Of a DNA stretch of 64,000 bases, positions 1-50,976 are shown in pieces. Each line of letters begins with the position of its first letter. Within the stretch, counting starts at the first letter, position 1. A model generated the notes under the pieces. The model had not been told where the DNA came from. It saw nothing but the letters and a program-made list of their open reading frames with translations, and made no database searches. The stretch spans positions 13,337,501 to 13,401,500 of the forward strand of contig NC_079376.1 of NCBI RefSeq assembly GCF_021018895.1. The letters run 5' to 3'. Position numbers and translations under genes: made by a program. This DNA comes from Seriola aureovittata (lineage: Eukaryota; Chordata; Actinopteri; Carangiformes; Carangidae).

Positions 1-860
1 AATTATTAATGACTCTACAGCTGAGTGTTTTCCCTACAGCATTTAAGATGCACTTGTTAAGCCTCTTTTGAAAAAAAGTAATCGAGATCCATTTCTACTC
101 TGTAACTACAGACAAATCTCCAATCTTCTGTCTTAAAGTAAAATTTTAGAAAAACTGGTATACACGCAATTAACTAGTTTTCCTCATAAAAACAAGTTAG
201 AAATGTTTCAGTCTGATTTCCGGGCTTATAGTAATACTAGCTCAACCAGTTAAAAAATGAAATTCTCTAGAACTTGACCCAATCCAGCAGGCAAGAAACC
301 TCAGAATCATCTTAGACTCAGAATTGAACTTTAGGGTTCATGTGGTGTTTGTCACCAAATCTGCTGTTTATCATCTCAAAGATACAGTTAAATTACAGCC
401 ATTTCTCACTCTGAGTGACACAAAGAGACCAATGCACTGTTTTATACCCAGTAGACTGGACTATTGTAATGCTGTCCTATCTTGTCCGTCCAAAACATTT
501 GTAAATAAGTTACCATTGATTCTGAACTCTGCTGCCTAAGAAAACGCATGACACCCAGAGGTCATTACACTGGTTGCCTGGTTGCCTTGTCAGTTTCCAT
601 ATTGATTTTTAAAGTTCTTTTTACTTGTTTTCAAATCACTTTGTGGTCTTGCACCAGCCTACTTGTCTGACATTGTATGAACCAGCACAGCCTCTCAGGT
701 CCTCTGGCACTTTTCATTTTTTAGTTGCTCCAAATTAAAGGACAAAACCTTTGTTGAGACAGCTTTCAGTTTTTATGCTCTGCGCTGTTGGAACAGTCTG
801 CCTGAGGTCCTGGAATATTTTATGGGCATTATTTATTCTGTTGAATTGCACAAACCTGTT
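1..860 (+). mobile_element. degraded LINE (L2/CR1-like) reverse-transcriptase relic
   Basis: Translated in shifting frames it shows remnants typical of fish L2-like elements: a NYRQISNL-type segment and ILEKLVYTQL near 105-180, LDSELNF and FVTKSA at 310-370, IPSRLDYCNAVLS near 440-480, then LHWLP-like and LRCWNSLPE-like pieces to about 815. Stops and frameshifts are frequent, and the catalytic middle is missing around 255. It is dead. The start lies at or before the window edge. Confidence 0.7.
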
Positions 861-3800
861 TAAAAGGTGCTCTACACATAAGTTTAAGTTTTAATTGAGT
901 AAATTTGATGAAATTGTTGTTTACTGTCTTGAGATCACGGCAGTGGAGAGATCTGATATTTGGCTTCCTGTACAAAATTTTATTTGCATGGTTTTATGTG
1001 TATTATCTTAAGTGGATTAATTATTGTAGAAGCGGTATCTGTGTGCACAAATAATCCATCAACAACCCTGTACTGTTAATAGGCCTGTATCCCAAGAGAG
1101 AAAACAGAGCTGCTGCACAGTCTACTGTATACCCTCCTCTACATAGTGCCAGAAACTCACCCAGCCAGTAGGCCTCTCCCTCCCATATCCCTTTGTCCAG
1201 TTTATTCATATTTTGCTGATGAATAATGGTTATTTATAGCCAAGTCAGCTTTTCATGGTCCATTACTGGTGTTGAGGGGGGTTGGGGGCGCCTCAGCCCT
1301 GAAGCCTAGCGTCATTAGTCTTCCATCTGGCTATTCTTTAATCCAACAGAGGTCCATCACACCGGTATGCCAGCTATGCACTGGTAAAGCGTGTTGCCTA
1401 GCTGCTTGATTTTTGTGGAGATTATTGGAGAGTACCTCTGGGAATGCTGATGGTGTTCAAAACATGCCCAGGTAACTATTGGCTCTGGTTGTGCAGGCTG
1501 TACCAGCCTCCAGTCTGGTTCTCGCAGACTTTTTCTAGCTTTGGCGAGCAACAAGGTAATATGGATTGTGTACTAGTAAGTAGATTCTTAGTGAACTCGT
1601 GTTAAAAAGCAGTTGATGGCTGCCTGCTGTGAGCGGCTTTAGTCTCTCATCTCTTATAGCACCTCTAACCTTAATCTTAGGCCACTAGTTGTTTGGGTGC
1701 ATGTTACAATTTGATACTAACCCTTATCTTGTGTTAACACAAGATCATATCTTATTTAATTTCCATCTTCCCCGGTGGCTACACTTGTCTGTGTTTGCAT
1801 AACCAGTGGTTGTAGAACAAAGCACTTGTGCTTCTCTATCATTGCTTTGTGTTTTAACGTCTCATTTAAAGTGCAATGATTTATGGCTGATGTGTTAACA
1901 TCTGAAGGCAAGTGCGCTCTTGTAACTCTTCTCCAAGTGTCAGTCTGTCGGCTTGTGTTGATGCTGGAGTTGTTCCTGGGCAAAGGGAAACCAGGGAATG
2001 CCTGGTCTTTCTCTGTTCCCCCCTCTGCCCCTCCCATTCTAGGCACGGTTGGTAGGGAACGTCTGTGGTCTGACTGGGAACAACAGCTGCCCCTCGTGGA
2101 ACAGGTGGCCTGGAGGAAAGTTTTAACAAGGCTTCAGACAGTGGGATTATCGATGCAGGCACAATCCACATCTAATAGCTTTAGAGGCACACGGATAGAT
2201 CTATGAGCTGTCACACACACACAGTCTAAATGTGCAGTCTGGCCCAAGTGAGCAGCCCAAACCCCCAGCCACTCTGGCCAGTCTTCACTATACCACCTAA
2301 GAAGCTTAATGCTTCCTATAATTGAAATGGGAATTTCTGGCAGGATGACTGAGGACCTGTTTCCTCCCTTCACCCTCACTCTACATCTGCTGTCCCCACT
2401 GTCCCTTGACTTCGCCTTACTGTATTTAATGCACCAGAGTAGGGCAAATACCTTGAAGCACAGCCAACTACATTCATCCCTCCAAATCCAGAATGAAAAC
2501 ACTTTGATTTTATGTAAGAGTTGTTGATGAGTTTTCTTATATAACTGATCCAGATGCATTCGTGTTTGCGAGGCAAAAGCACTTTTTACATGTTTAAATG
2601 TTGTGTTCTTGTTTGGGTAATCATAATGATCCCAAAATGAATCAAATGGGAGGTAAAAAACTTGTTTTTCATTTGTACTGAGGATGCTAACTGTATTAGC
2701 TGAAATAATATATGATTCAGTGGTGTGTTAATGCTAAATTTGGTAAAAGCTAATTTACCGCAATTGTTTCCACAGGATCTAGAGGTGTCTCTCCAGCCTC
2801 TAGGGCCTGGTAAATGCTGTGTTTGTGTTATCATTCAGAGACAGGCTCTGACCAGGCCCTCATTATAATGCAGAGGCCCTCCCAATGGACCTACCAGGGG
2901 CGAAGGTCACGGTCCTGTTCCAATCGATTCAAAGCCATGATCTCTCTTCTCCCCCGATGGGCTTTGACTGTTAGGATGTGATATGATTTCACTCTTTTTT
3001 TTTTTTTTTTTTTCTTTTTTTTTTGTGCACCATCTATTATCATGTGTGTGCACGTATTGGGACGTGGGACGTGGTAGTGAATTGATTACCGATGGATGGA
3101 GCCCCTTGGCCATTGTCAGGCCTGGTGAGTCTATTTTAGTTTGAAGAGGAGGCGTTAGGGCGAATATCATGAAAACTCAGTCCAACATGGAGAGGGTGAT
3201 TTAGGTGAAAGGGGAGACAGGCTGCTCTTGGTCCTACACGGGTTAGGGGGTTGGAAACTAGGGGCACCAGCCGTAAATTGGAACTTGAGGCTCATCTCAT
3301 CCATCAGAGTGTCCTGGCCCAGATTGCCTGAGACGGCTCCTGTCGACAGCTATTGTTCCCAGACAGACCCTGCCTCTTCATTAATGAACTCCACCATTGA
3401 TTTGTGGTCCTGGCCGCTCGGCTTTGCTTGGGGCCAGGGTGGGGTGGAAGGGGTGAATCCTCACAGTTGTGTTGTCCTGCTGTCACTTTCGCTCAGAGAA
3501 CAGACCCGGACTTCTTCTCTGTTGGGGAAATGTTTTAACACGAACTCCTTGGAGGCTCTGGAGGCAGTTTTAGTCTGATTGCTTTTAACTCAGTTGGGAC
3601 CAAAAAAAAAAAAAAGAAGATCAGTTGTGTGATGTTGGAATTAAACAGACGAGTCAAGGAATTGAGTTCATTAACATCTGAATGTAGCCTGCTTTTTTTA
3701 ATGATCTATTTGGTATTCCCGAATTGCCTGATAATCCCAAAACTCCTTCATATTACACAACAGGAAGCAGCACTAAAAGCAGTGATACTGACTTTAATTT

Positions 3801-6800
3801 TCCCCCTTGCAGCAAGAGACTCTGCAGAACGGCTTGGTTTCATGGAGGGGCTGGGTTTATTTCAAGTGAAACCCTTCTCATGCCATGAGTTCCCAGCAGA
3901 CTTCAAAAGGACTTTTTTTTTTTTTTTTTTTTTTAAATGAAGGTCTTCTTTTGCAACTGAAGTGTGCTCTCGAAAGCCCACAATCACACACAGACACACA
4001 CAAACATACACACACAGTCATGCTCTCTGTAGTGTTTCACTGCAGTGTTTTCCAGGAGAAAGCAGGTAATTTTCTTCTGCCTGTCTGACATCATCACACT
4101 CCTTTTTTAGAGATTTGTTGAAACTGTTGGGCACTTTGCCTCTGGCACTACATCCTTGACACCCTGAGGCTGACACATGTGTCCATGTGAAAAGAGCCAA
4201 AGAGAAACTCCAAGGTGAAGTCAGAGAGGATTTTCCCCTCAAAGTGCAGCACATTTGGTCCTTATTTCTCAGCCCCTCCTTCAAACTTGGTTTTTATCAG
4301 CCTCCTACTAGTTTATAGACTTCATTAAATACTCCACTCATGGTCGGGGGGGCCTATTTTAACAGGTTTTTAAACTTGGCGCCATTAGGCCTCCTTTTGA
4401 AATTTTTATCCATCGTGCTTCAGGGTCTGACTTGTGTTAGATTGAGGTCTGTTTTGTGTGTGTGGACTCCTCCCTTCTCCCTTCTTTTTGAGTTTTTTTT
4501 TAACGATGGGTGAAGAAGCGGAGGCAATGAGAAAAAGCTCATCTTCAGCTCTGAACAATGCCAAATAGTGCAGTAAATTTTAAAGCCAGATTGGGATTCT
4601 TTAAAGAAGACACAAAAACAGCGCCACTGACGTATTATAACTATGAGGCAGTGCAGTCGTCTGGGAAAACCAAACGGAAACAAAAGTTCTGCCCACGTCT
4701 GTCGCCTTGTAAAACGTCCTGAAAAACGCCTCAACAGTTAACATGAAAGTGTGTTTTCTCTAACACTTAAATCACTGCAGTTGATGTTGTCATCCCAGTG
4801 TGATTTCTGGCAGCTGGCGGTCAAGGCTCTGGTCCAACAGTGATCTTTGTAGTGCTCACTGAGGAGCTGTAAAACACCAAGTGTCCTGGTGCTAAAATAC
4901 CAGAAGGCTTGTAGGTAGATGTGATGTTTGAAAAAACTTGCAGTCAGGCAGAAAAACCTGCTCAGAAACGGAATTAAAAGTTCCCGTTCTGCTAGTTACG
5001 AGCAGTCAGAATCGGAGTTCAGTGTAAGTTTTCATTACTCATGCAGCTTTCTGAGTACACATCAGCTTTGTCGCCAAAGTGCGTGTATGTTAATGAGCTC
5101 GTGTCAAACAGTCTTATGACACAGTAAAAAGCACACTCCCTCTCTCTCCGTCCCACACTTCCACTGAACTTGCAGGCTGGACTTTTCCATGCTGCCCCGG
5201 GGCAGGCCGACTACACACATCTCAGCTGTCTGAGAGCACAGAGACACCCTGCAAACATGGCCTGTTAGTGGCCGCCTGAATGGAACCCACTTCTATCCAA
5301 ATATTGACTTTACTCACTCAGCATGGAGAGAAGTTGTGAATGAAACACTTGAAAAGATGATTTTTCTTTAATGGTGGATTTGTAGTTTTGCCTCAATTGA
5401 ATGGATTCAAAATGATGACTGTATTTAGGAGCCGGTCTTACGGTGGTGCCATCTTAAGCAGACGACTCTAAGACGTAAGTGTTGAGATAGAAAAAAGTTT
5501 GTATCACAGCGAACAGCTTGACTTCAGTACAACTTCTTCAGGGATCTGCCTTCTCTTTAATGCCTGCAGGGCTGAACTGTACTGTATATTTGACATATGT
5601 TTTGAATGAGTCACAGTGGATGTTGAGGTAGAGAAAGTGCCCTTCTTGTGTTTTTACCGTGACTGTTCCACATGTAAAGCCTAAGACAGCGGCTCTGTGT
5701 CTGGGCAAGAGCTGGCCAGCAGAAAAAATAGACCGGACCAAGCGGCTTTCTTTGACGCCACACCTGCAGAAGAGCTGACGTGTCTCATTCTGTAATGTGG
5801 CGGACAGGACTGCCTAATAATGATGTGATGTTTTTATTTATTTTTCTACAGGGAAACTTTCCACTAGATTGCTTTCAGGTGACCTAGAATACCCGCTGGC
5901 AGCCATGTAGGAGAACAGAATTGTGGTCCAGTACATCAGCATTTCACACCAGTGTGTTGTTACACCATTTCATGCTGGTGTATTATGTGTTCTCTCCTCA
6001 CCCCCAAACCTCTCCCCTCGTGCTGCTGTGTTGGAAGAGGGCAGGAGGCAGGCGTAGGAGGGCAACCACACTGACAGCTCCAGTGATGGACTGTGCCTTT
6101 TTTAAAAACCGGACTGTGCTGGAAAGAAACTGGTCCCTAATGCTGGAAAGGTGTTGGAGGATGGGGTTTCGGTGGCGGGTTGACGATCCCACAAAGACGT
6201 TTGAAGCATACTGACACTTTAACAGCCAAACCAGTGTAGAGAGAAACCGAAGCCATAACTCCTCATCACATCCTGATATATTGCTGGTGTTCATGCTGTT
6301 ATTTTACTCGGATGTCGTTTGGCTTGTTGTGAAAATATCACAGCTCATCTGGAATATTTTGGAGTGATGGTCCGTGTCTGAGGGACAGACATCGTGAATG
6401 TGCCGCCGCCAGTGGAAGCGTCTGATCTGAAAATTGATCAAAGAGGGAAATTGATTACATCTGTCTCGCTGAGAGATCCCGTTTCACATTTTGCTGCTTC
6501 TCCAAACAGTGCGGGCTGACCGCGGCACAGTGGTGAAATAAATGTGATTAACATGATGTCAAGTCTGTCCCAAGATTTTCACATCAAAACCAGAGCTTTT
6601 TTTTTTATTTATGAACTGTGTGAGTGTGTGTAAGTTATACAAGAGCGAGTTCTCTTAAAACACTCCTCAGAAGTTTTAGGAGTTTTCTCTGTGGAGTAAA
6701 GTTTGTTTGTTTTCACCGTGTAACATCTGGTACCTCAATAAAACACGGATTGCAACCCACCACCGCCATCACAGAATCTGTACCCGCACACGCACCAAAT

Positions 6801-6958
6801 AAATTGGATAATTACATCCCAGACTGCTGCCTTTTTATTGCCTGATTTCCACCGTATATGGCAGACAGTTTTCCTCACATGACTGTCGCAGCGGGAAGGC
6901 TTAAAGGGTGAGGCAGGGTTAGTAGACGAGTTATAAAGAGACACCAGACGGAACCCAG

Positions 6959-6959
<1 letters not shown>

Positions 6960-6996
<37 letters not shown>
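6960..6996. repeat. (TG)n microsatellite
   Basis: About 18 TG units followed by a short GA run. Confidence 0.95.
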
Positions 6997-6997
<1 letters not shown>

Positions 6998-8346
6998 TGT
7001 GTGAGAGAGAGCTTTAAAATAAGTGTGTGGCGATGACATTATTAATACTGCAGACAGGGAGGATTTCTTGGATTGTCTTTTGTTAAATTTGAACGTGTGT
7101 GTGTGTGCGTGTGTGTTTTATGCCGTTGGGGCCTCCTTTTGAAAAGCGGGAAAAGCATCTTGCTAAGCAGACATGCTGTCATCAGCAGATAGTTTGTCGG
7201 CAGGAACAATGGGGCTGGGTCTCTGTCTTGTCTGTCAGTCACTCCAGCGTGCAATCACCCAGGAATGTCTTCTTTCTTCAGACATCGGAGAGAGAGGTGG
7301 AGAGTGCTGCGATGAAACAAGCTTGTTAGCTGGACTCACTTTTTTTTTCTCGTCAGTGGCGTCTTGCTCTCCTCCCTGTCCCGCTGTCTTCATGTGAAGT
7401 GAGCTCCTTTCATGTTCACGCTTGCTTAAATATTAGTCTCGGGACTTTAGTGCTTAAATCGGCCCATTGTAAATTACAAATGAAAGAGATTTTGAATTTT
7501 AACTATTGCTTCAGCATTTGTCATTTTTTTTAAGGAAAAACAAGAAGTTGCTGATTCTAGCTTCGTTTTTTCTCTTCTTCTACCTTTTATATTATAGTAA
7601 ACTGAATATCTTACAACACAGGCATTTTAAAGGATGACCCTGGAAACTGCTAATTTCACTCTCCCTGTTTTGGTTTTGAATACTTTTTGGCAGATACTGT
7701 GCCGAGCACGTTGAGTTCATTACTTCTGGTTAAGGTCCTCGTAGTTGAACTTTGTGCTTGCCCAGCCGAGCTTTGTCTCATGACAGCAGCCAGTCGAAAA
7801 TGCAAGTTTATACACAAATTAGTTTCCTGTTTTATGCTGTTTTCTTTTCTTTTTTTTTTCTTCCTCAAAGTTAGTTGTGGTAACGGGGGCCAACAGGAAA
7901 TGGTTGTGAAGACAGAGAGAGGGAAATCTCCCCAGGATTGACTCCCTTTTTACTTTATTCCTTTTTTTTGTTCTAATTTTTTGTTAATATCTTATTGTCT
8001 CAAATTAGATGTAAATTGTGGTTCAGAAAGACCAAACTGTTAGATTGTAAGGGTGAGACACCGACCCTCTTTCCTCGAAATTCAAATCATACTGTAATCT
8101 ATCTGAACATCCTCAACATTAGTTAGGCTTCTAGTATATTCTTCCCCTCTCTGTCTGTCTCTGAACACACATTAGATATAATCTATCAGCACTGTGCTCA
8201 CAGAGATCTGTAACCCGACACACGTTACTCTACAGTTCAGTACCATAAATGAATGGATCGCCGTGGCAACGACCTCCATGACCCAGCAGTGTTGTGATAG
8301 TCTCTGTAGACTGGCTGCAGCAGATGGTGCCCGTTTGTAATCACAC

Positions 8347-8347
<1 letters not shown>

Positions 8348-8377
<30 letters not shown>

Positions 8378-8390
8378 AGTGATGATGATG
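8348..8390. repeat. (GAT)n microsatellite
   Basis: About 14 GAT units with one AGT interruption. Confidence 0.95.
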
Positions 8391-8844
8391 TCATGCATTA
8401 AGAGGGAGGATTAATTCAATTCAGTTTGTGTTTTTCCTCCCGCTCCGACCACTACACTGAGCAGGAGAGGGAGAAAAGAGCCACTGTGGTTAGTTTACTC
8501 TGAGCCGCTATCAGGAGAGGGAAAACTGCTGACACCGCAGCAATGCTCTCATGAAGTGTGCTTGTGAAGCAGCTCCAGGCTCAGAGGCCGGGTCTATTGT
8601 GTGAGGATTCAGCTCTGATCCCGCGCTGTCGAAACGCTACACGGCACTGGAATTCCCCTCTCGCTGGGAGTAGTGTTTTTTTGGGTTAAAAGTCTCTAAT
8701 TTTAGACACGGCCTGCGCTACAAACAAGAGGGCTCGAACAAAAGTTGGCCTGGTGCTCAGCGAAGAGTCACTTTGCTCAGCCCTGGAGAGCACATCAGAG
8801 TGCAAATGTGTGAAAGTGATTGAAGAGTCCCGTGCGTGTGGTGT

Positions 8845-8845
8845 A

Positions 8846-8877
<32 letters not shown>

Positions 8878-8878
8878 T
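8845..8878. repeat. compound (TG)n(AG)n microsatellite
   Basis: TG run passing directly into an AG run. Confidence 0.9.
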
Positions 8879-9029
8879 GATTTAAGGCTATGTGTTTGTT
8901 GTGTTCAGCTGGTTTATTACCCGGCCTGTGCCCCCCCCCACCCCACCCACTTACCCTCTTGTCTTCCCCCTTTCCCCAGCAGACCACTCTCTGCAGATTG
9001 AAAGGGTCTGCTGGAGCGTGATACTGCTT

Positions 9030-9032
<3 letters not shown>

Positions 9033-9094
<62 letters not shown>
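9033..9094. repeat. (TG)31 microsatellite
   Basis: Uninterrupted TG run. Confidence 0.95.
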
Positions 9095-9096
<2 letters not shown>

Positions 9097-10633
9097 ACTG
9101 AGGCAGTACTTGGGATGGGAGCTGTGAAGTCCACGTCAGTGTGCATGTTAGATTTACCAGTGTCCAACCACAATGTTGTAGTTGCTATGGTAAAGTGTTG
9201 ACAGCTTTACCATTTTATACTCACAGGAAATGACGCCGTAGCTGCACCTATTGACGCCAGTCAAACTGCACCTTTTGAAAAAGACTGATAAATTGGCCAT
9301 ATGAGCTTGATATATTTGTGTTTGACATTTCTGTATTTAAATTTGCTATTATTTATCAGTCAGATTATTCTGTACTTTGTCCACCAGAGAGTTGTGACAA
9401 GTTTTTCTTTTCCAACTGTAAAATGTCCGTGTCCACTACATTTTGCATTGGTCACAATTATTAAAAAATGGAACCTTTATCAAAAATGTTTGTCATGGGT
9501 TTTGTAAAGAAAATTCATGATAGCTGAAATATTGTTATTGCATTTATTATGCAACTTTCAAAAATCTGTATTGGTATCAGCCTCAACAACCCTGTAATGA
9601 TTGGGCAGTGAAAACCATCACCAGTTAAACAAAAATAGAGCATATGTGATTTTCTTTTTTCACTTATCTGGTGCAGATATTGTGAAATGTTCTGCTTCAT
9701 TTTAACATAGTACAACTCACTCACACCCGGGAGCTTCTCAGAATTAAGTTATTCATCCTGTTTGGGAAAATTTGTCTCTGATTATGATATCACGAGGTTG
9801 ACTTAAAACCAAACTCATCTGAATATGAATAGTTGAAGAAGTTTCATAGTGTATGCATTCAGCAGGGGCCCGAACATAGAGCTTTTAATATCGAAGCTGT
9901 TTCTTGATACTAGAGCAGAATACATTATACACAGTAGCTGCCATCTGACGGCGTTGATGTAGCATATGCACCAAAAGCTTGTCTCTTGTCCATTTGTCTT
10001 CCTTCACAGAAACATTCATGCTACTGTCAGGGAGCCCAGCGGAGCTGTTCAGAGCGCTGCTTTGCCTCTTTTGTCATATTTATTGTCATTTTATGCACAT
10101 AGTGATAAAGGTATTAAACCCAGCAGCGGTACTTCGCTTAACTACAAGAGTATGTGACTTGTGTTGAAACGGCATTTAAGCACAGGCAGGCATCAACAGA
10201 AAGGCACGTGACAACACAGTCGATTTATTGTGTCAAACATATCGCTGCCGGATTTTGCAGTCTGGTGTCTAATTGATTCTGTGCCCCAATCAGCCATTTA
10301 ATACTGTTACATGCTTCTTCTTTTTTTTTTTTCCACGTCAGCGGCTCACCCTTGTTTGACCTCACACACCATCAAATAATCCATAAATACATGGCAGCAG
10401 TTTCAAGTGTATTTTTATAGGCTCGTGTTGAAAGTCCTTCCTGTAGTCCTCAGACAGAGGAGTGATGCAGTTTTATGAGAGATCAGTCTGGTCAGTCATT
10501 TTCATAGAAATCCTGAGAATTACATATTCGTATACGTTTGTGCAAAGTGTAAAATTTCACAACATGTCTGGGCTTTTGTATTTTTTGTATAGAATGATTT
10601 GTTTTTTTCCGTTTTTATGTGATGTATGGGTGT

Positions 10634-10995
10634 GTGCTAAAGCTGAAATCTTTAATTGTTTGACAAAAAATTTACTTTTTTGATAATTGATTAATATTTT
10701 TCTGGCAAAAATACAAAAAAAATTAATTGGCTCTATCGTTTCAGTGTTTAAGATTTTCTACCTTGAGTGTTTTATGTTATCTTTTAAAGAGAATATCTTT
10801 GGTTTCTGGACAGTTGGGTGGACAAAACAAGGACACCACATACCACAAACAAGGACATTTGAGGACACCACCTTGGGCTTTGGAAATTAGGATGGGCTTC
10901 ACCATTTCCTGACATTTTATAAAGCAAAAGATTAATTGGTTAATTGAGAAGTAATCGGCAGATTGATCAATAATGACAATAATTATTAGTTGCCC
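10634..10995. repeat. AT-rich dispersed repeat, TTAATCGA-type
   Basis: It has an AATTGATTAAT-like edge, a central GGACAGTTGGGTGGACAAAA with CCTTGGGCTTTGGAAATTAGGA, and a far edge with GATTAATTGGTTAATTGAG. This is the pattern of a very common teleost non-autonomous repeat. Diverged copies occur near 19.2-19.8 and 35.9-36.2 kb. Confidence 0.6.
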
Positions 10996-11318
10996 TTTCC
11001 CATTCTCTACAAACATATACTCCAAATCTCTTGTTGAACGGGAACAGGAAACTTCTACACCCTCTCAGAAGCTCAGATACCAGCAGAAATGCTTTCAGTG
11101 CTCTTGAGCCTTTCGCTCTCAGCAGAGATTGGATTTAATGTCCAGGGCAAAGGTGATATCAGCTTTGCTAAGAAAACACTCTCAGTAGTCGTCTCCAGTT
11201 ACCTTTTAAAGGTTTTTGTGTGGTTTGGCGGTGTAGACAGAAGTCTATGAGTGTTGCTTTGTAGAACAGCTGTGCTATTTGTCTTTGTGTGTCTGTGTTT
11301 GAAAATGACCTGTTAAAC

Positions 11319-11393
11319 CATATATATATATATATACATACATACATACATACATACATACATACATACATACATACATGCATACATACATAC
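11319..11393. repeat. (TA)n(CATA)n microsatellite
   Basis: Short TA run leading into about 14 CATA units. Confidence 0.95.
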
Positions 11394-12739
11394 ACCCACA
11401 CACGAGGCTGTGTGGAGTCTGAGCTACAGTCTGTCTGAGCCAGACAGAGCTAATTGGATAGTGGCATATGTAGCTGATGAGTCATTTAACAGGAGCTGAA
11501 GGAACTAAAACCACAGCACTGAAAGTCCTACTTCTACTCGGAGGAAAAAATAGCTTCTGGTTGGCTTCTTTTAATTTGAACAGTTCCTCTGGTAAATAAC
11601 ATCAGATTTTATTTCTAGTTTGGGTAAATATTTTAGCATGTACTGCTGGAGGTTTATTTGTGTTTATTGTGTTTATTCATATTTGTGTAAACACGTTGAG
11701 AAGAGTCTTTTTTTTTTTTTTAAAGCTACCCTGCACCAATTAGTAGTCATTTGAATTCAAATCACTTTGTATGTCTTTTTGTTGTCAGACATTATTAAAC
11801 TACATGAGCTATATGGGCTATATAAGGTGAATGTGGCCTCATACACAAGATAAAAAGGTTGACAGAGGTGATGATGGTGCTGTGCTGCCTACATGGCACT
11901 GGCTGTATCTCAGAGGTCAGCTTGAGGTCAGGCCTGGGTCATAACAGCTCTGTAAGTGTGACAGCATCTTACTTTTATTTTGTTTTTCAGTTGAACAGTA
12001 TATTTTGATGTGATTGTAAAGATCCGTGTCAGAGGCAGTAGTGTGTTACAGAGACTTACTGTTGGCTGAACGAGGCAGTGGCCAAACATATTCATCACTG
12101 AATTGACAGGGAAGAGCTTTGGTGCAGGGAGAAATAGTTGCTGTCTATTTCAGTTTGTTTTTGATTTCTTTGAAGGCAGCACATGGAGTAACACACATGG
12201 ATGATCCATTAAAACAGACTCAAATCTCACCGCTCTCTATGAGAGATATGCAACTAAAAATACAAACAGATGAATGTGGTCTTAGTTTTTTTTTTTTTTT
12301 GGGCATTTTTTTGCTGTGAGCTTTCCTCTTCACTGAGTCTGTCCTGTCAGTGTAACTGTATGCTCCAACAGGCTGACAAGGTCCCTCACTTCACAATTCA
12401 TAGGTGGCCCCTACGAGCCACAACTGATAGAAGAGTGAAAGAGAACATTGTGATTGTTCCTGTCCTTTCTCTGAGCTCTGTGTTCCTCATTCATTCTGTC
12501 CGTCCCTCTGCCAGTGACTCTTAATTTATGTTGTTTTCCCTTCAAAGTCATTTCTGTATTCTCTCAGTTTCCTTTGCGTGATTGTGTGTGTGTGTCTGTG
12601 TGTCTGTAAAATACAGACCCTGGGGGAAAAAAAAGTGCTGAGCTGCTTTGACTTTGTAATAGCAAAAGTTCAAAGCTTGGATATTAATACAGCACCGATT
12701 TATGGATTTAATAAGTTTTGTCATCACATCTAGTGGTGT

Positions 12740-12766
12740 AGAGAGAGAGAGAGAGAGAGAGAGAGA
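12740..12766. repeat. (AG)n microsatellite
   Basis: About 13 AG units, followed by TG units. Confidence 0.9.
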
Positions 12767-13063
12767 ATGTGTGTGTGTACAGTATTGGTGTGTGTATATT
12801 GTAGCTGAATAGGAGCCATTGTGTGTTTTTGTTTTCAGAGGGTCTAGGGGATCTGATATGTGTCAGTCAGATTGGGAGCAGTGCAGGGAAAAGTGGCGCC
12901 GACTTTGGCCCGGTGGGCCGGACGTACTTAATAAAATCCCTAAAAACTAATTTCCCAAAATCCCCCTCATCCCAAGAGAGTCCCTAACTCATCACTGATA
13001 CAGTGGTGCATTGTCTCTGCTGGACTTTCAATGTTTGTTCTGGTACTACTGTGTTAGTCTGAG

Positions 13064-13066
<3 letters not shown>

Positions 13067-13136
<70 letters not shown>
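13067..13136. repeat. (TG)35 microsatellite
   Basis: Uninterrupted TG run ending in CG-containing units. Confidence 0.95.
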
Positions 13137-13140
<4 letters not shown>

Positions 13141-13689
13141 TGCGTGCGTGGTTATTCATAAGTTTAAGCATAGGTTTGCACTGCAACTCAGGGAGAATGT
13201 CCTTCAGATCCTCACTGCTCTTGTCCTACAAGCTATTATACTGATAAATACACACACACACATGCACACGCCCACACACATGCCTGCGCCCACACACAAA
13301 CACTAACACAATAACTGAGGAGGGAGCTCTGGTCTATTCTTAGCTTTGCCTTGAATAATGCATTACTTGCAGCTAGAGTGGAGATGGCATAGAGACACAC
13401 ACACAGACTGTACTCTCCACATGCAGGCGTTTATTCAGGGTGTGGACGAAATAACAGGAACACCAAAGAATTTAATACCATTTAGCAACAACCCAACCTG
13501 CAACCTCAAATATTACAAAAGGATTGAATCAGCAGTGTTTGGACAATTCACAAAGACTATAAGATGTGAGTGCAAGGCTGTTCTATTCGAATGCATTATA
13601 ATAACGGGTGATTTATGCACTCTTGTTGTACACCGCGTGTCGTGTGTATTGACAGAGGAACCCCTCTGAATCTCGACTCAGAGGAATAA

Positions 13690-13985
13690 TAGACAGATAG
13701 ATTTTTTCTTTAATAGCTAAATACAAATTGACGGTACAAATAGAATTTCATTTATATTTGTCACCTTAGTCAATAAGAGGCTTTTGGTTTCTGTTAACTT
13801 GATATTTAATGAGCAGCTGTTCCACAGTGTAACACCAGTGAATAAAACTAGTATTATTTACTCTACACTTTACATGAATACACACTGGCCCTGGTGTTGA
13901 TTGCTGAATATGGACCATCACTGTCCCTGAACAAAAATATTCAGGAGCAAGCCCACGAGTTAAATTGTACATCATGATGCAGCTT
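13690..13985 (-). mobile_element. possible LINE 3'-end relic
   Basis: The minus-strand translation has GLAPEYF, a Cys/His stretch and NTSFIHW then VEQLLI, which loosely follows the C-terminal end of fish LINE reverse transcriptases. The match is weak and could be chance. Confidence 0.25.
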
Positions 13986-14127
13986 CTACTGTTCTACCCT
14001 GATCTGTGCAGGCAGCAGTAAAATATATTCAGGTTTTACCAACAGTCATTTGACTAACTGGTACTTGAATGATTTCCCCTTTTTATCCACCTCTTCATCT
14101 CATTGTCTCCCTGTTTTGTCTGTCCAG

Positions 14128-50976
<36,849 letters not shown>

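Larger units (their letters stand above)
1..14127 (+). other. asap2: asap2 intron 1 (3' part)
   Basis: No coding exon was recognised. It holds a LINE relic at its start, TG, GAT and CATA microsatellites and an AT-rich dispersed repeat near 10.6-11.0 kb. The exon encoding the ASAP2 N-terminus (about 42 residues) was looked for and not found, so it must lie upstream. Confidence 0.75.

Noticed and set aside
2134..2559. 141-codon minus-strand open frame
   Set aside because: No recognised domain and overlaps other equally long chance frames in asap2 intron 1.
8348..8390. Regularly spaced direct repeats as a CRISPR array
   Set aside because: Microsatellite in a vertebrate nuclear genome; no spacers.
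13690..13985. Minus-strand frame as a functional gene
   Set aside because: Short, no start context, at best a LINE relic; kept only as a low-confidence repeat.
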